Source: Microscillaceae bacterium | GTDB taxonomy: Bacteria > Bacteroidota > Bacteroidia > Cytophagales > Microscillaceae | Direction of reading: 5' to 3' | NCBI GenBank assembly: GCA_003483885.1 | Contig: DMXI01000092.1 | Location: 17,906-81,905, forward strand | DNA length: 64,000 nt | Part shown: one piece after another, positions 44,384 through 53,796 of the stretch | How the letters are laid out: each line of letters starts with the position of its first letter | Position numbering within the stretch: the first letter of the stretch is position 1 | The notes under the pieces: model-generated | Databases searched by the model: none | What the model saw: only the letters and a program-made list of their open reading frames with translations | Told to the model about the DNA's origin: nothing | Position numbers and translations under genes: made by a program

Positions 44384-46621
44384 TTGATTGAACCTTTACA
44401 ATTAAACGCTACTTATCAGGCTGAACGCCTGGATGATCACCGGATTTTACTCAATGGTGAAGTAGATGGCGTCATCCTTACAAATACAATTGGCAATATG
44501 ATACTTCAGGAAGTGATCCAAAATGCACTGTCATTAAAAGAGCTCACTGAGAAGTTGTCGGGCAAAGGAGTTCCCCCTTTTGATACGATGCAAGCCGTAT
44601 TGGCTTTAAAAAGCAAAGGTTACATCACCGAGGTACGAGATTTTTTTACGCATGAACAAGCGGCTTATTGGGAAAATCAAGGTTTTAATGCAGCACGTTT
44701 AGCCCAGGTATTACAACAAAAGCATATCCAAATTATTGACTTGGGCCGGGTAGACCATCTGGCTTTTGAAGCAGCTTGTCAGCAAAGTCAATTGCAATTG
44801 TCGGATACTCCAGACATACATGTAGTGCTAACTGATGATTATCATCATCCTGAGTTGTCCCAACTCAATCAAAGATTTGAGCAGGATAAAACTCCTTGGA
44901 TGCTCGTAAAGCCCACTGGGACAACCCTTTGGTTAGGACCTGTTTTTATTCCGGGAGAAACAGCCTGCTGGGAGTGTTTGCATCACCGGATAGACTTGCA
45001 TAACCCCATCAATAAATTTTATCGATCAGTAAAAAATACTGATATAGCGCCTGCTAAACCTTTAGTGAGCCACCCAGTGGTTACCCAAATGGCTTCAAGC
45101 CTTGCAGTGCTCGAGCTTGTAAAATGGCTTTATAATCCTGAAAAACATTTGCTTCAGGGCAAAATATTATCATTAAACACCCAAACCCTCGAAAAGCAAC
45201 TGCATACCGTTGTAAAACGCCCTCAATGTAGCGTGTGTGGAGACGGAGAAGTAAAGCATCCCCAACCTATTACCTTACAAAAATCACAAATGGTGTCCGA
45301 CCTTGGTGGATATCGTGCCGTTTCGCCCGAAAAAAGTTTCGAGAAATACAAACATCACGTAAGTCCCGTTTCGGGCATTGTATCTCAGGTAAAACCTTAC
45401 GGAGCTCTGGATCATCCACGTATTCATAATTATGCCTCTGGGCGTAATCTGGCATTGCAAAGCATTTCTATGTTTTGGCTCAACCATCATCTGCGTAGTG
45501 GCAATGGTGGCAAAGGAAAAACGGAGGCCCAAGCCAAAATGGGAGCCTTGGGAGAAGCCATTGAGCGATATTGCCTAATGTACCAGGGCAATGCTTGCAC
45601 CATTAAAGCGAGTTTAGACACATTACCTGAAGGCATTCACCCCAACACTTGCATGAACTACAGTGAGGCTCAAATGACCAATCGTGATGCCCTAAACCTC
45701 AACATTGCCAAATTCTATGAACTTATTCCCGTTCCCTTTGATAGCACCAAGGTAATCGATTGGAGCCCGGTGTATTCCTTAACCGAACAAAAGTTTAAAT
45801 ACCTACCCGCGATATTTTGCTACGCACAGTATCCCGACCAAGATGAAAGCAACTTGTATGCTTACCCAGACTCTAATGGGTGTGCCGCAGGTAATACCAT
45901 TGAAGAAGCCATTTTACAGGGGTTTTTAGAACTGATAGAGCGAGATGCTACCGCTATTTGGTGGTACAATCGCCTCAGACGACCTGCTGTAGATTTAAAA
46001 ACAGCCAATAATTCCTTTTTGGAAGAAATGGAAGTATACTACCAATCTATTGGCAGAAACATGTGGGTGCTGGATATTACGCCTGACTTAGGCATTCCGG
46101 TATTTGTGGCTATTTCCCAAGTATTGAACCCAACCGATGGTAAAGAAAAGATTTTGTACGCATTTGGAGCTCATTTAGACGCGCATATTGCTATAGAGAG
46201 AGCCGTCATAGAACTTAATCAATTGCTACCGTTGATTGGCGACGAGGAATATTTGACTGAGGACCAGACCTTTATTGATTGGTTAAACCAGGAAACCTTA
46301 GAAAAAAATGAGTATTTAAAACCAGCCAAGGTGCCTGCCAAAGATTTGCAGAAAGATTATGCAACACTTTGTGAGCCTACCATTCAGGCAAGTATAAATC
46401 ACCTTTTGAAGGTAACCCAAGAGCAAGGTTTAGAAACGTTGGTACTAGAACTTACCCAGCCTGACATTGGCTTGCCTGTAGTCAAAGTAATAGTGCCTGG
46501 ATTACGACATTTTTGGCGACGAACTGCCCCTGGACGATTGTATGAAGTGCCAGTAAAAATGGGCTGGCTTGCGCAACCATTGAAAGAAGAAGAATTGAAC
46601 CCAATAGGTATTTTTATCTAA
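44384..46621 (+). CDS. TOMM cyclodehydratase: RRE, E1-like and YcaO fusion
   Basis: The 745-aa protein fuses a PqqD-like leader-binding wing-helix (about 15-90; LNGEVDGVILTNTIGNMILQ), an E1/ThiF-like ocin domain with zinc Cys195/198 (CWECLHHR) and Cys282/285 (CSVC), and a YcaO domain (about 320-745). YcaO ATP/Mg motifs include KTEAQAKMGALGEAIERY and ELIERDATAIWWY. The enzyme converts Cys, Ser or Thr of a peptide to azolines using ATP. The start is TTG: an in-frame stop (TAA) lies 12 bp upstream, and the next Met is well inside the RRE. The C-terminus ends NPIGIFI rather than PxPxP. It stands after the terminator at 44287. Confidence 0.9.
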   Translation: MIEPLQLNATYQAERLDDHRILLNGEVDGVILTNTIGNMILQEVIQNALSLKELTEKLSGKGVPPFDTMQAVLALKSKGYITEVRDFFTHEQAAYWENQGFNAARLAQVLQQKHIQIIDLGRVDHLAFEAACQQSQLQLSDTPDIHVVLTDDYHHPELSQLNQRFEQDKTPWMLVKPTGTTLWLGPVFIPGETACWECLHHRIDLHNPINKFYRSVKNTDIAPAKPLVSHPVVTQMASSLAVLELVKWLYNPEKHLLQGKILSLNTQTLEKQLHTVVKRPQCSVCGDGEVKHPQPITLQKSQMVSDLGGYRAVSPEKSFEKYKHHVSPVSGIVSQVKPYGALDHPRIHNYASGRNLALQSISMFWLNHHLRSGNGGKGKTEAQAKMGALGEAIERYCLMYQGNACTIKASLDTLPEGIHPNTCMNYSEAQMTNRDALNLNIAKFYELIPVPFDSTKVIDWSPVYSLTEQKFKYLPAIFCYAQYPDQDESNLYAYPDSNGCAAGNTIEEAILQGFLELIERDATAIWWYNRLRRPAVDLKTANNSFLEEMEVYYQSIGRNMWVLDITPDLGIPVFVAISQVLNPTDGKEKILYAFGAHLDAHIAIERAVIELNQLLPLIGDEEYLTEDQTFIDWLNQETLEKNEYLKPAKVPAKDLQKDYATLCEPTIQASINHLLKVTQEQGLETLVLELTQPDIGLPVVKVIVPGLRHFWRRTAPGRLYEVPVKMGWLAQPLKEEELNPIGIFI

Positions 46622-46640
46622 CTTATTCAAAAAGACTTTT

Positions 46641-47903
46641 ATGAAATACATTTCTTACAACAATCACTCTTTTAAGAAAACAAAGTACTATGATCGCTTG
46701 TCACAAACACAAAAAGACGACTTTGAGATTTTATCTAAAATCTTCTATTTCAAAACCAATAACTATGTGCTGGAACAACTCATAGACTGGGATAATCTTG
46801 AGAATGACCCTATGTTTCGTTTAAATTTTTTGCACAAAAATGTCATCAGTGCAAAGGATTATGAGCAATTGTTAATGTTTTACAAGGCGGGAGTTACCAT
46901 CAAAGATTTACATCCTTTTATTGAGATGATTAGAAAAAAAACTACTCCACAGATCCCTTATGATGAGAAATGTTTTCCTAAAAAAGGTGGTGAGCGTATT
47001 CAGGGTTTATATCGTTCTTTCAATAATGTGATTAGTTTGTTTCCTGATCCTATGCTCAAAACCTGTCATGCGTATTGTTCTTATTGTTTTCGCTGGATTG
47101 CATTTAACAATACTGAAGTACAGGATTATACTACTTACAAAGACCCCAGAACCCCAGTAGATTATCTAAAAGAAAACCCTGAAATAACGGAGACATTATT
47201 TACTGGTGCAGATCCCTTGACGCTCAATGCCGATAAAATCAAACAATACGTAGATCCATTGCTAGAAGTAGATTCAGTGAAAACGATCCGTTTTAATACC
47301 AAAGCATTGACTTGGTGGCCTTTTCGTTTTACAACTGATAAAGATGCCGAAAATGTCCTTGAACTGTTCCGTTATATTGTTTCCACTGGACGTAACCTTA
47401 CGTTTTGTGCGCATCTTACCCACGTACGTGAACTCCAAAATGATCATGTGATTGAAGCGGTGAAAAAGATTCAGGCCACAGGTGCCAAAATTATTTGCCA
47501 AGGCCCGGTAGTGGAAGGAATAAACGATACTGTAGAAGACTGGGTGGGCCTATGGAGCCAGGAAGTAGCCTTGGGAATGCAGCCTTACTACATGTTTGTA
47601 GAGCTTAACCATAATCATGAGGCCAGTTTCCGTATTCCATTAGCAAAAGCAGTACATATTTTTCAAGAAGCAGAAAAGCAGGTAAAAGGCTTACAGCAAC
47701 CTTTCAATGGCCCAGTATTTATGAATGATGTACACTGTGTATCCATTGACGAAGTAACTACTGAAGACAATGCCAAACATTTTGCTTTAAAATGCCTCGC
47801 ATCTCCCTATACCGAAAGCGAAGGCAAGATCGAGTTGATCCCTTACGATGAACATACACGAAGCGCTGGAGATTTAGTGGCGATGTTTTCCCCACAAGAA
47901 TAG
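46641..47903 (+). CDS. KamA-like radical SAM protein lacking a recognisable PLP-lysine motif
   Basis: The 420-aa protein resembles the lysine-2,3-aminomutase family: an N-terminal helical part (about 1-125), the cluster motif CHAYCSYCFRW (Cys142, Cys146, Cys149; CX3CX2C), ETLFTGADPLTL, and IRFNTKALTWWPFRFT. In true aminomutases a Gly-rich segment ending in Lys binds PLP near the C-terminus; here the aligned region reads FMNDVHCVSID and no GGGGK-like motif is seen, so the activity may be a different radical rearrangement. It starts 19 bp after the cyclodehydratase, so it likely acts in the same maturation pathway. Confidence 0.8.
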   Translation: MKYISYNNHSFKKTKYYDRLSQTQKDDFEILSKIFYFKTNNYVLEQLIDWDNLENDPMFRLNFLHKNVISAKDYEQLLMFYKAGVTIKDLHPFIEMIRKKTTPQIPYDEKCFPKKGGERIQGLYRSFNNVISLFPDPMLKTCHAYCSYCFRWIAFNNTEVQDYTTYKDPRTPVDYLKENPEITETLFTGADPLTLNADKIKQYVDPLLEVDSVKTIRFNTKALTWWPFRFTTDKDAENVLELFRYIVSTGRNLTFCAHLTHVRELQNDHVIEAVKKIQATGAKIICQGPVVEGINDTVEDWVGLWSQEVALGMQPYYMFVELNHNHEASFRIPLAKAVHIFQEAEKQVKGLQQPFNGPVFMNDVHCVSIDEVTTEDNAKHFALKCLASPYTESEGKIELIPYDEHTRSAGDLVAMFSPQE

Positions 47904-48010
47904 GTAAAACTGGGGTTTTAAATATTTTCTTGATTTCTAAAACTTAAGGTAGTAATTTGAAGTTTATTCCATTACTGGAATATCGAATAAAGGGAAAAAC
48001 AGCTTCACCT

Positions 48011-48931
48011 ATGGCTACAATTGAGAATGTATTAACTAAAAAATCCATTTACCTAAATTCCCAGCACATTTTTGGAAGAAGCCCACACAGTTCTACACAG
48101 TTAGAAGCACGAGACGTTTCTAAATCGCATGCCACCATTTATTGGCAGGGAGGGCAATGGCATATCAAAGATCATAGCCGTAATGGTACGGTTGTGAATG
48201 GTAATTTTTTACATAATAATGTAGATAAGCTTACCCAAAGTCAAACCATTCAGTTTGGCAAAGAAGCTTCTACTCAGTGGAAAGTAGTAGATATTACTCC
48301 ACCCCTAAATTATCTGGAGTCATTGGGAGGGAGTTATCAGATTATTCCACTAGAATCTTATTATGCCTTACCCAACGAAGACAACCCTCAAATTGCTTTT
48401 TATTGTACAGCCGATCGCCAATGGAAGGCAGAGAGGGGAGGAGAAACAATTGAGCCGGCGCATAATCAAATATTTGTGTGTGATGGTGTAGAGTGGCGTT
48501 TTGTCAAAAACGAATTGGTAGACGAAACGGTTGACTATGGCCGTATTAAAGAAAATGCCTGGTTTGAGTTTACTTTGAGTGCCGACCAGGAAAAAGTGAT
48601 GGTGAAAATCGTAGTCAATCAATTGGAAATGGATTTGGGAGAACGTTCTTACAATTATATGTTACTCTCTTTGGCCCGCAAAAGGCAAGAAGATATCAAG
48701 GCTGGAGTAGAAGTAAAAGAACAAGGTTGGCAACATATCGAGAGTTTGACTCATGAGATGTCAAAAGAAGAACTAAAAGAAGTAGATCAATACAACCTTA
48801 ACTTACGGATACATCGTTTACGTAAAGGTTTACAAAAATTAAAACCTCACGGAAGTCATTTTATTAACATTATAGAGCGACGAAAAGGAGAGATACGATT
48901 TGCCCATCCGAAGATAAAGATTAATTCATAG
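48011..48931 (+). CDS. FHA domain protein with winged-helix-like C-terminus
   Basis: I choose the ATG at 48011 (306 aa); the upstream TTG at 47957 would add 18 residues of less conserved character. The FHA domain (about 15-90) has FGRSP, SKSHATIYW and HSRNGTVVNG, the residues that grip phosphothreonine. The C-terminal 100 residues (LSLARKRQEDIKAG, DQYNLNLRIHRLRKGLQKL, IERRKGEIRF) resemble the winged helix of OmpR-type regulators. With the kinase fusion at the start of the locus, it could be the regulator that reads the phosphorylation signal and binds the 41419 palindrome. This is inference. Confidence 0.8.
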   Translation: MATIENVLTKKSIYLNSQHIFGRSPHSSTQLEARDVSKSHATIYWQGGQWHIKDHSRNGTVVNGNFLHNNVDKLTQSQTIQFGKEASTQWKVVDITPPLNYLESLGGSYQIIPLESYYALPNEDNPQIAFYCTADRQWKAERGGETIEPAHNQIFVCDGVEWRFVKNELVDETVDYGRIKENAWFEFTLSADQEKVMVKIVVNQLEMDLGERSYNYMLLSLARKRQEDIKAGVEVKEQGWQHIESLTHEMSKEELKEVDQYNLNLRIHRLRKGLQKLKPHGSHFINIIERRKGEIRFAHPKIKINS

Positions 48932-48948
48932 ATACCACGGTTGACAAT

Positions 48949-49076
48949 CCACTGCTGTTTCCTTGTCATCTTCTCGCGAAGAAAAAAAGATCATAATTAC
49001 TCACTTGTCTTGAGGCGAGTGGGGATTATACCAGAGCCTCTGGCCCTGTCAGTGATTACTAAGAAAACAGCAGTGG
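48949..49076 (+). mobile_element. short inverted-repeat element, copy B
   Basis: The ends are 19-bp inverted repeats with one mismatch when extended (48946-48964 and 49061-49079); the shared core is CCACTGCTGTTTCC. The interior 48994-49063 is about 80 percent identical to copy A at 4621-4690. The right end touches the stop codon (49080-49082) of the minus-strand permease gene, so it also lies in the 3' region of two convergent genes and may help terminate transcription. Confidence 0.65.
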
Positions 49077-49079
49077 ATT

Positions 49080-50258
49080 CTAGGCATATTTATTCAACAT
49101 TCGCATCACCACCAATACATTAACCCCTACCGTAAAGCCTACAAATACCAACCCTACCAAAATAGCGATTGGTTCAATGCCTTGGCTCACTTCCAGGCCA
49201 CTATCTATCATAAACTTTTGGGTGATAGAAATACCATAGTATAACAAACCAGCGGTAATGACGACCAAAATTGCTACAAAGACTAAAAAATAACTGATCA
49301 AGTTGCGCCCAATCATTCCCGGAGTATAGCCCAGTTGCATCAAAAGCTTGATCTCATTTTTAGCCTCCGCCAATACTACCCTGAAATTCATCATAAAAAT
49401 CACAAACGATAAGCCAATGAAGAAGGCACCTAACAAGCTGATTACTGACATTACAATTTTGACTACTCCTCCTGCTTTACTGGCATTAAGGCGATCTTTA
49501 TTGATTTGAATCCGCTTTTTTTCTAAATATTTGGCAATGGCTGGATCTGCTGGATTTTTTACCTTCAGCATCAGGCGTGAAGGATTTACTTGTTCATTAC
49601 GACCAATATTTTTGTTGGCCCAAAGCATAAAACTCTCTGGCACAATCATAGAAGGAATACGTTCACTAAAGCCCACTACTTTACCCGTAAACTCCGCTTT
49701 GCCTTGAGGGCCTTCAATTCGTACACTTACCGTAAGCAAGCCAATGGTTGACCGCGATATTTGGGGTAAGCCATTACCCAAAGCGTAACCAAAATTGTAT
49801 AAGTCTAAAAAGTTTTTGGAAATAATGACTGGAAGTAACTTTTGGCCCTCTTTCCACCCCCAGCTTTTGGGCAAGTCGCCAATCATGTCATCAGGTACCG
49901 ATTCAAAAAATAGTTCAGAATAAAAGGGGATTTGCCCTTTGGCATAAGCGATTACCTTATACTGATTAGAGCGAAATTGACCAATATCCTCAATAAATGA
50001 TTGTTTTTTGAGATTACGAATATCTCTTTTGCGAAAGTTAGCTCGAGCCATAGTAAGCATATTGCCCAACCCCACTTGTTTACTTACAATCAAGTATTCG
50101 GGGTAAGCATTTTTGGGATTCAGCACTTTATTTACTTGTACATAGAGTTGTACCGAAAGTAACAACATCAACAAGCCCAACAAAAAACCAAATCCGGCAA
50201 ATAAAAACTGACCTCTGCTTCTACGAGACCGAAAAATCTTATTCAATATCTTGTTCAT
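49080..50258 (-). CDS. FtsX/MacB-like permease domain protein
   Basis: The Met at 50258 gives about 392 aa; the longer frame (to 50312) begins with a weak hydrophobic stretch. One N-terminal TM helix (about 17-38), a large periplasmic domain (about 40-255), and three C-terminal TM helices (about 260-390; IVMSVISLLGAFFIGLSFVI, FLVFVAILVVITAGLLYYGI) match the FtsX/MacB permease fold with its MacB-PCD domain. No ATPase gene is adjacent, so it may work with a distant one or as a non-transport mechanotransmitter. The periplasmic domain's role is unknown. Confidence 0.78.
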   Translation of the reverse strand: MNKILNKIFRSRRSRGQFLFAGFGFLLGLLMLLLSVQLYVQVNKVLNPKNAYPEYLIVSKQVGLGNMLTMARANFRKRDIRNLKKQSFIEDIGQFRSNQYKVIAYAKGQIPFYSELFFESVPDDMIGDLPKSWGWKEGQKLLPVIISKNFLDLYNFGYALGNGLPQISRSTIGLLTVSVRIEGPQGKAEFTGKVVGFSERIPSMIVPESFMLWANKNIGRNEQVNPSRLMLKVKNPADPAIAKYLEKKRIQINKDRLNASKAGGVVKIVMSVISLLGAFFIGLSFVIFMMNFRVVLAEAKNEIKLLMQLGYTPGMIGRNLISYFLVFVAILVVITAGLLYYGISITQKFMIDSGLEVSQGIEPIAILVGLVFVGFTVGVNVLVVMRMLNKYA

Positions 50259-50455
50259 CACACTTGATTGCTTTTTATGCTGAAAGATAAGATATGCAAA
50301 TAACAGAACCAAAATGAGCAGGCAAGACTACACCCGAAAAACCAATAGATTTCTGGGGATGTCTTTATTCCGTTGATTTTTTACAAAAATATAATATCAA
50401 AGTTTTGGAATAAAGAGTGGGTTTTGACTTCATTTCGACAAAGTTTTTAAGAAAA

Positions 50456-52150
50456 ATGCCTGTTTACAAAACGCTTGCTTGGGTGATGGTGATTGTATTT
50501 TTGTGGATGTTCAAAACATTTGCTCAAATAAATAATCAAACCATAGCCCAAATCAATCAACTGAATGTATCTGCTCAAGCCTACCTTAGGTCTTATCCAG
50601 ACTCTACGTTGATACTAGCCCGAAAGGCTCTCAAAATGGCAAAAAGTATTCGTTTTTGGGAAGGAATAGCCGCAGGGGTACGTAACCTGGGAGGATATCA
50701 ACAATACCGTGGTCATTACAAAGAAGCCTACAAGTATTATTTAGAAGGTTTGAAAGTGTATGAAAAACTCCAGCACCATCAAGGTTTAGCCCAAATGTAC
50801 AACCATTTAGGCGATGTATACCGCAAACAACGAAATTACCCGGAAGCACAAGTGTATTATCAAAAATCGTTGAAATTATACCAACAATTAAATAACCCAG
50901 TAGGTATTGCCGAAAATCTAAACAACTTGGGAGATAATGCGCGCAAACAACAAAAATTGCCCAAAGCCCTAAGCTTTTACTTTCAATCGTTGAAAATTGC
51001 TCAAGCAAACCACGACCTTCAGAGCATGATGGGGAATTGGAACAATTTGGGAGATGTGTTGGATCAACAACGAAAGCATGTACAGGCCATTGAAAACTAT
51101 CAGCAAGCATTGGAAATAGCTCATCAATTAGATAGTAAGTTAGATATTGCTGAAAACTTAAGCAGTATTGGGAGAGTGCATTCAAAATCAGGAGACAATG
51201 CTAAAGCTTTGAAGTACTTGCAAAAGTCTATCGATATTGCTAAAAAGTACCAATTTCTGGAAGAACTTCGGGATGCTTATAAAGCCGTCGCTTCTATTCA
51301 TTTGAAGATCAAAAACTTTGAGCAAACCTTTAGGTATTATCGCTTATTTTCTGAAATAAAAGATACATTGTACAACACCAAAAGCCTGCATGAGATTGCC
51401 CAACTTCGCCGTGACTATGAATCGGAACAACAAGCGCAAAAAATAGCCTTGCTTCAAAGGGATAAAAAGCTCAACCGCATTTCTCGTTATCTATTGGTTG
51501 GGGGATTACTACTGCTATTGTCCATGGGAGGGTTTTTGTTTTACTGGCAGCGTTCTAAAATTGCCCAAAATAGGGAGTTGCTCGAGCAAAACCAACGAAT
51601 TTACGAGACTCAACAGGAGCTGATCGAAGCGGAGCTTTCTAATACTCAATTAAACGAACAAAAGCTCAAAACCGAACTGGAAAATAAAAGGCTCAAAGAG
51701 CAGCAACTGCAATATATGCTTGAGACTCAAAACAAGTCTCTCACTTCGCATGCCTTATTGATTATTCAAAAAAATAAGATGCTGAGCCAGTTAAAAGAAA
51801 GCTTATGGGAAATTGTACAAACCGATAGTCGAGATACTAAGAAGAAGCTTAAGCAATTGGTAAATTTTATAGGGAATGGGCTGAGTTTTGATAAAGATTG
51901 GCAAGAATTCAAAACCATATTTGAACAAGTACATGAGGATTTTTTTGAAAAATTGAAGGCCAATTACCCTAATCTAACCTCTACTGAAATTCGCCTATGT
52001 GCTTTGCTCAAACTTAACCTTAGTTCTAAAGACATTGCCACCATTATGGGTATTTCTCAAGACAGCTTACGTATTGCCCGTTATCGTCTGCGTAAAAAAC
52101 TCCAGCTCTCCAAAGGCAGTAACTTGATCAGTTTTATCTTAAATATGTAA
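50456..52150 (+). CDS. TPR-TM-HTH regulator with LuxR-like C-terminus
   Basis: The Met at 50456 (564 aa) starts a good signal peptide or N-terminal helix (LAWVMVIVFLWMFKTFAQ); the frame runs further upstream to a GTG at 50417. About seven TPR repeats (about 45-330) with WNNLGDV-type helices would face the periplasm, followed by one TM helix (YLLVGGLLLLLSMGGFLFYW), a coiled coil (about 365-430) and a C-terminal LuxR/FixJ-type HTH (LTSTEIRLCALLKLNLSSKD, GISQDSLRIARYRLRKKL). This architecture is widespread in Bacteroidota and relays an outside signal to DNA or, less likely, to other proteins. The target is unknown; the next genes are the metalloprotease pair. Confidence 0.83.
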   Translation: MPVYKTLAWVMVIVFLWMFKTFAQINNQTIAQINQLNVSAQAYLRSYPDSTLILARKALKMAKSIRFWEGIAAGVRNLGGYQQYRGHYKEAYKYYLEGLKVYEKLQHHQGLAQMYNHLGDVYRKQRNYPEAQVYYQKSLKLYQQLNNPVGIAENLNNLGDNARKQQKLPKALSFYFQSLKIAQANHDLQSMMGNWNNLGDVLDQQRKHVQAIENYQQALEIAHQLDSKLDIAENLSSIGRVHSKSGDNAKALKYLQKSIDIAKKYQFLEELRDAYKAVASIHLKIKNFEQTFRYYRLFSEIKDTLYNTKSLHEIAQLRRDYESEQQAQKIALLQRDKKLNRISRYLLVGGLLLLLSMGGFLFYWQRSKIAQNRELLEQNQRIYETQQELIEAELSNTQLNEQKLKTELENKRLKEQQLQYMLETQNKSLTSHALLIIQKNKMLSQLKESLWEIVQTDSRDTKKKLKQLVNFIGNGLSFDKDWQEFKTIFEQVHEDFFEKLKANYPNLTSTEIRLCALLKLNLSSKDIATIMGISQDSLRIARYRLRKKLQLSKGSNLISFILNM

Positions 52151-52514
52151 TAATCATAGTAGATTTCTGTATAAAGTATTGCGTTTATTTATTCTTTTTT
52201 TTGAACAAAATTGATTTCTATACTTTTTTTGAATTTCTATGTTACCTTAATGTTAAGTCATTTGTTCACCTGTTATAATATTGATTGTAGTATTCAATTA
52301 TTTTACTATAAACTGATTATCAGTTAAATAAACAGTATTAGTTTACTTGCTTAACCATTGATTCATACTTCAAAGTATACCTAAGCTCACCCAAGGGAAC
52401 CTCCTGTACACTTTTTGTTTACTCCAAATCATTGTGCTGTTTTTTTTAATGCTCTACTATTGCCTCCGAACGGTTTGTTCAACAACCAATTATATTACAC
52501 AAACTTTAAAAATT
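52151..52514. other. 364-bp gap carrying the first protease promoter region
   Basis: No gene is visible. From about 52313 the sequence is repeated, with divergence, at about 53594 upstream of the second protease, showing that the promoter region was duplicated with the gene. Confidence 0.6.
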
Positions 52515-53372
52515 ATGAGAAAAAGTACTTTTTTGACCATAGCGATCGCTATGGTAATGACCGCATTTACCTTCTCTTGTAAGCAACAAGAAGTTGCTCC
52601 TAACAACGAAATTCCTGTTCTTTCTAAAGACATTCAGGACAAGTTGTGGGCACATGGGATCAACCCAAGCGTAGCAGAGCATATCAACCAAGAAAATCCA
52701 ATCACTGGTGAGAAAGTATCAGGTTGGATGTTTGGTGGTGATATGTTTGTAGCTGATGGAAACCTCAATCAAATGTTTACTGGAGATGTTGCAGGTACTG
52801 GCTTAACTGGCGAGCAGTATCGTACTTCTAACTTGGTAAGCGTAAGTGGTACGCGTACCATTAGTGTGATTGGTTATACTGGTGCTGGCAATGCATTAAC
52901 TTCTAAAATGAGAACTGGTTTACAATGGGCGATCAACAACTATAACCGTTTAAACCTTGGTCTTCGTTTTACAGTTTCATTTTCTGCAAGTACCAACGCT
53001 GATATTGTGGTATACAACAACAACCAAAGTGGTGGAGGTGGATCTGCTGGATTCCCAAGTGGTGGTAACCCTTTCAAGTGGGTTCAAATCAACGCTGGTA
53101 CTGATGCCTTCAGCACCAATGTTAACGAGCATGTAATCACTCACGAAATTGGCCACTGCATTGGATTCCGTCACACCGACTATTTCAACCGCTCTATTAG
53201 CTGTAGCTCTGGTGGAAACGAAGGTTCTGGTGGGGTAGGTGCTATCCACATTCCTGGTACACCAACTACCAACGTAACTAGCAGTACTTCTATCATGGTT
53301 GCTTGCTTTAACAGTGGTGTAAATGGTGAGTTTACTTCTTCTGACATCACCGCTTTGAATTTCTTATACTAA
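52515..53372 (+). CDS. HEIGH-type M57-like secreted metalloprotease, copy 1
   Basis: The product starts at ATG 52515 (285 aa) with a lipoprotein signal (AFTFSCKQQ, Cys as lipid site). The catalytic domain holds HEIGHCIGFRHTD with His210, Glu211, His214 and His220, the HExxHxxGxxH metzincin-like signature of the Peptidase_M57 (dual-action HEIGH) family. A Gly/Ser-rich stretch (SGGGGSAGFPSGGNPFKWVQ) precedes it. Codon use is strongly biased, suggesting high expression. It is an exported enzyme, probably surface or periplasmic. Confidence 0.88.
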   Translation: MRKSTFLTIAIAMVMTAFTFSCKQQEVAPNNEIPVLSKDIQDKLWAHGINPSVAEHINQENPITGEKVSGWMFGGDMFVADGNLNQMFTGDVAGTGLTGEQYRTSNLVSVSGTRTISVIGYTGAGNALTSKMRTGLQWAINNYNRLNLGLRFTVSFSASTNADIVVYNNNQSGGGGSAGFPSGGNPFKWVQINAGTDAFSTNVNEHVITHEIGHCIGFRHTDYFNRSISCSSGGNEGSGGVGAIHIPGTPTTNVTSSTSIMVACFNSGVNGEFTSSDITALNFLY

Positions 53373-53796
53373 GCTATTTACCCCTTATTAAAAGGAATTT
53401 TAACCCTAATCTTGATTGATTAGGGTTTTTATTTAAGAGGTTTTTTACTGATTTACTGCTGATTTGTTTGGTTTTTACATGACTTGAACAAATTTAATTT
53501 GATATTTTCCCTTCCTGTGCATCAACTTTTTGTATGCTACAAGTTTACCTGCTTTTTTTGACTATCCATTATTTAAGTAACTTCATTAACCCTTGATTAT
53601 CAGTAAAATAAATTAACCTTGTTTACTGTTTTCAAGAGATGCTCAATGCCTAAAGTATACTCGGTAATGTACTAAAAAATAACCCTGTTTACTTTTTGTT
53701 TACCTCCTTTTTCTTGCAGTAAGTTCTGAAATACCATAATATTGCCATCGAACATTCTGTTCAACAACCGATTATATTACACAAATTTTAAAAATT
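53373..53796. other. 424-bp gap with terminator and duplicated promoter region
   Basis: It contains the terminator of copy 1 and, from about 53594, the duplicated upstream region of copy 2. Nothing else is recognised. Confidence 0.6.
53402..53430 (+). terminator. terminator after protease copy 1
   Basis: AACCCTAATC / GATTAGGGTT (10 bp perfect, 6-base loop) with T-rich tail, 30 bp past the stop. Confidence 0.85.
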
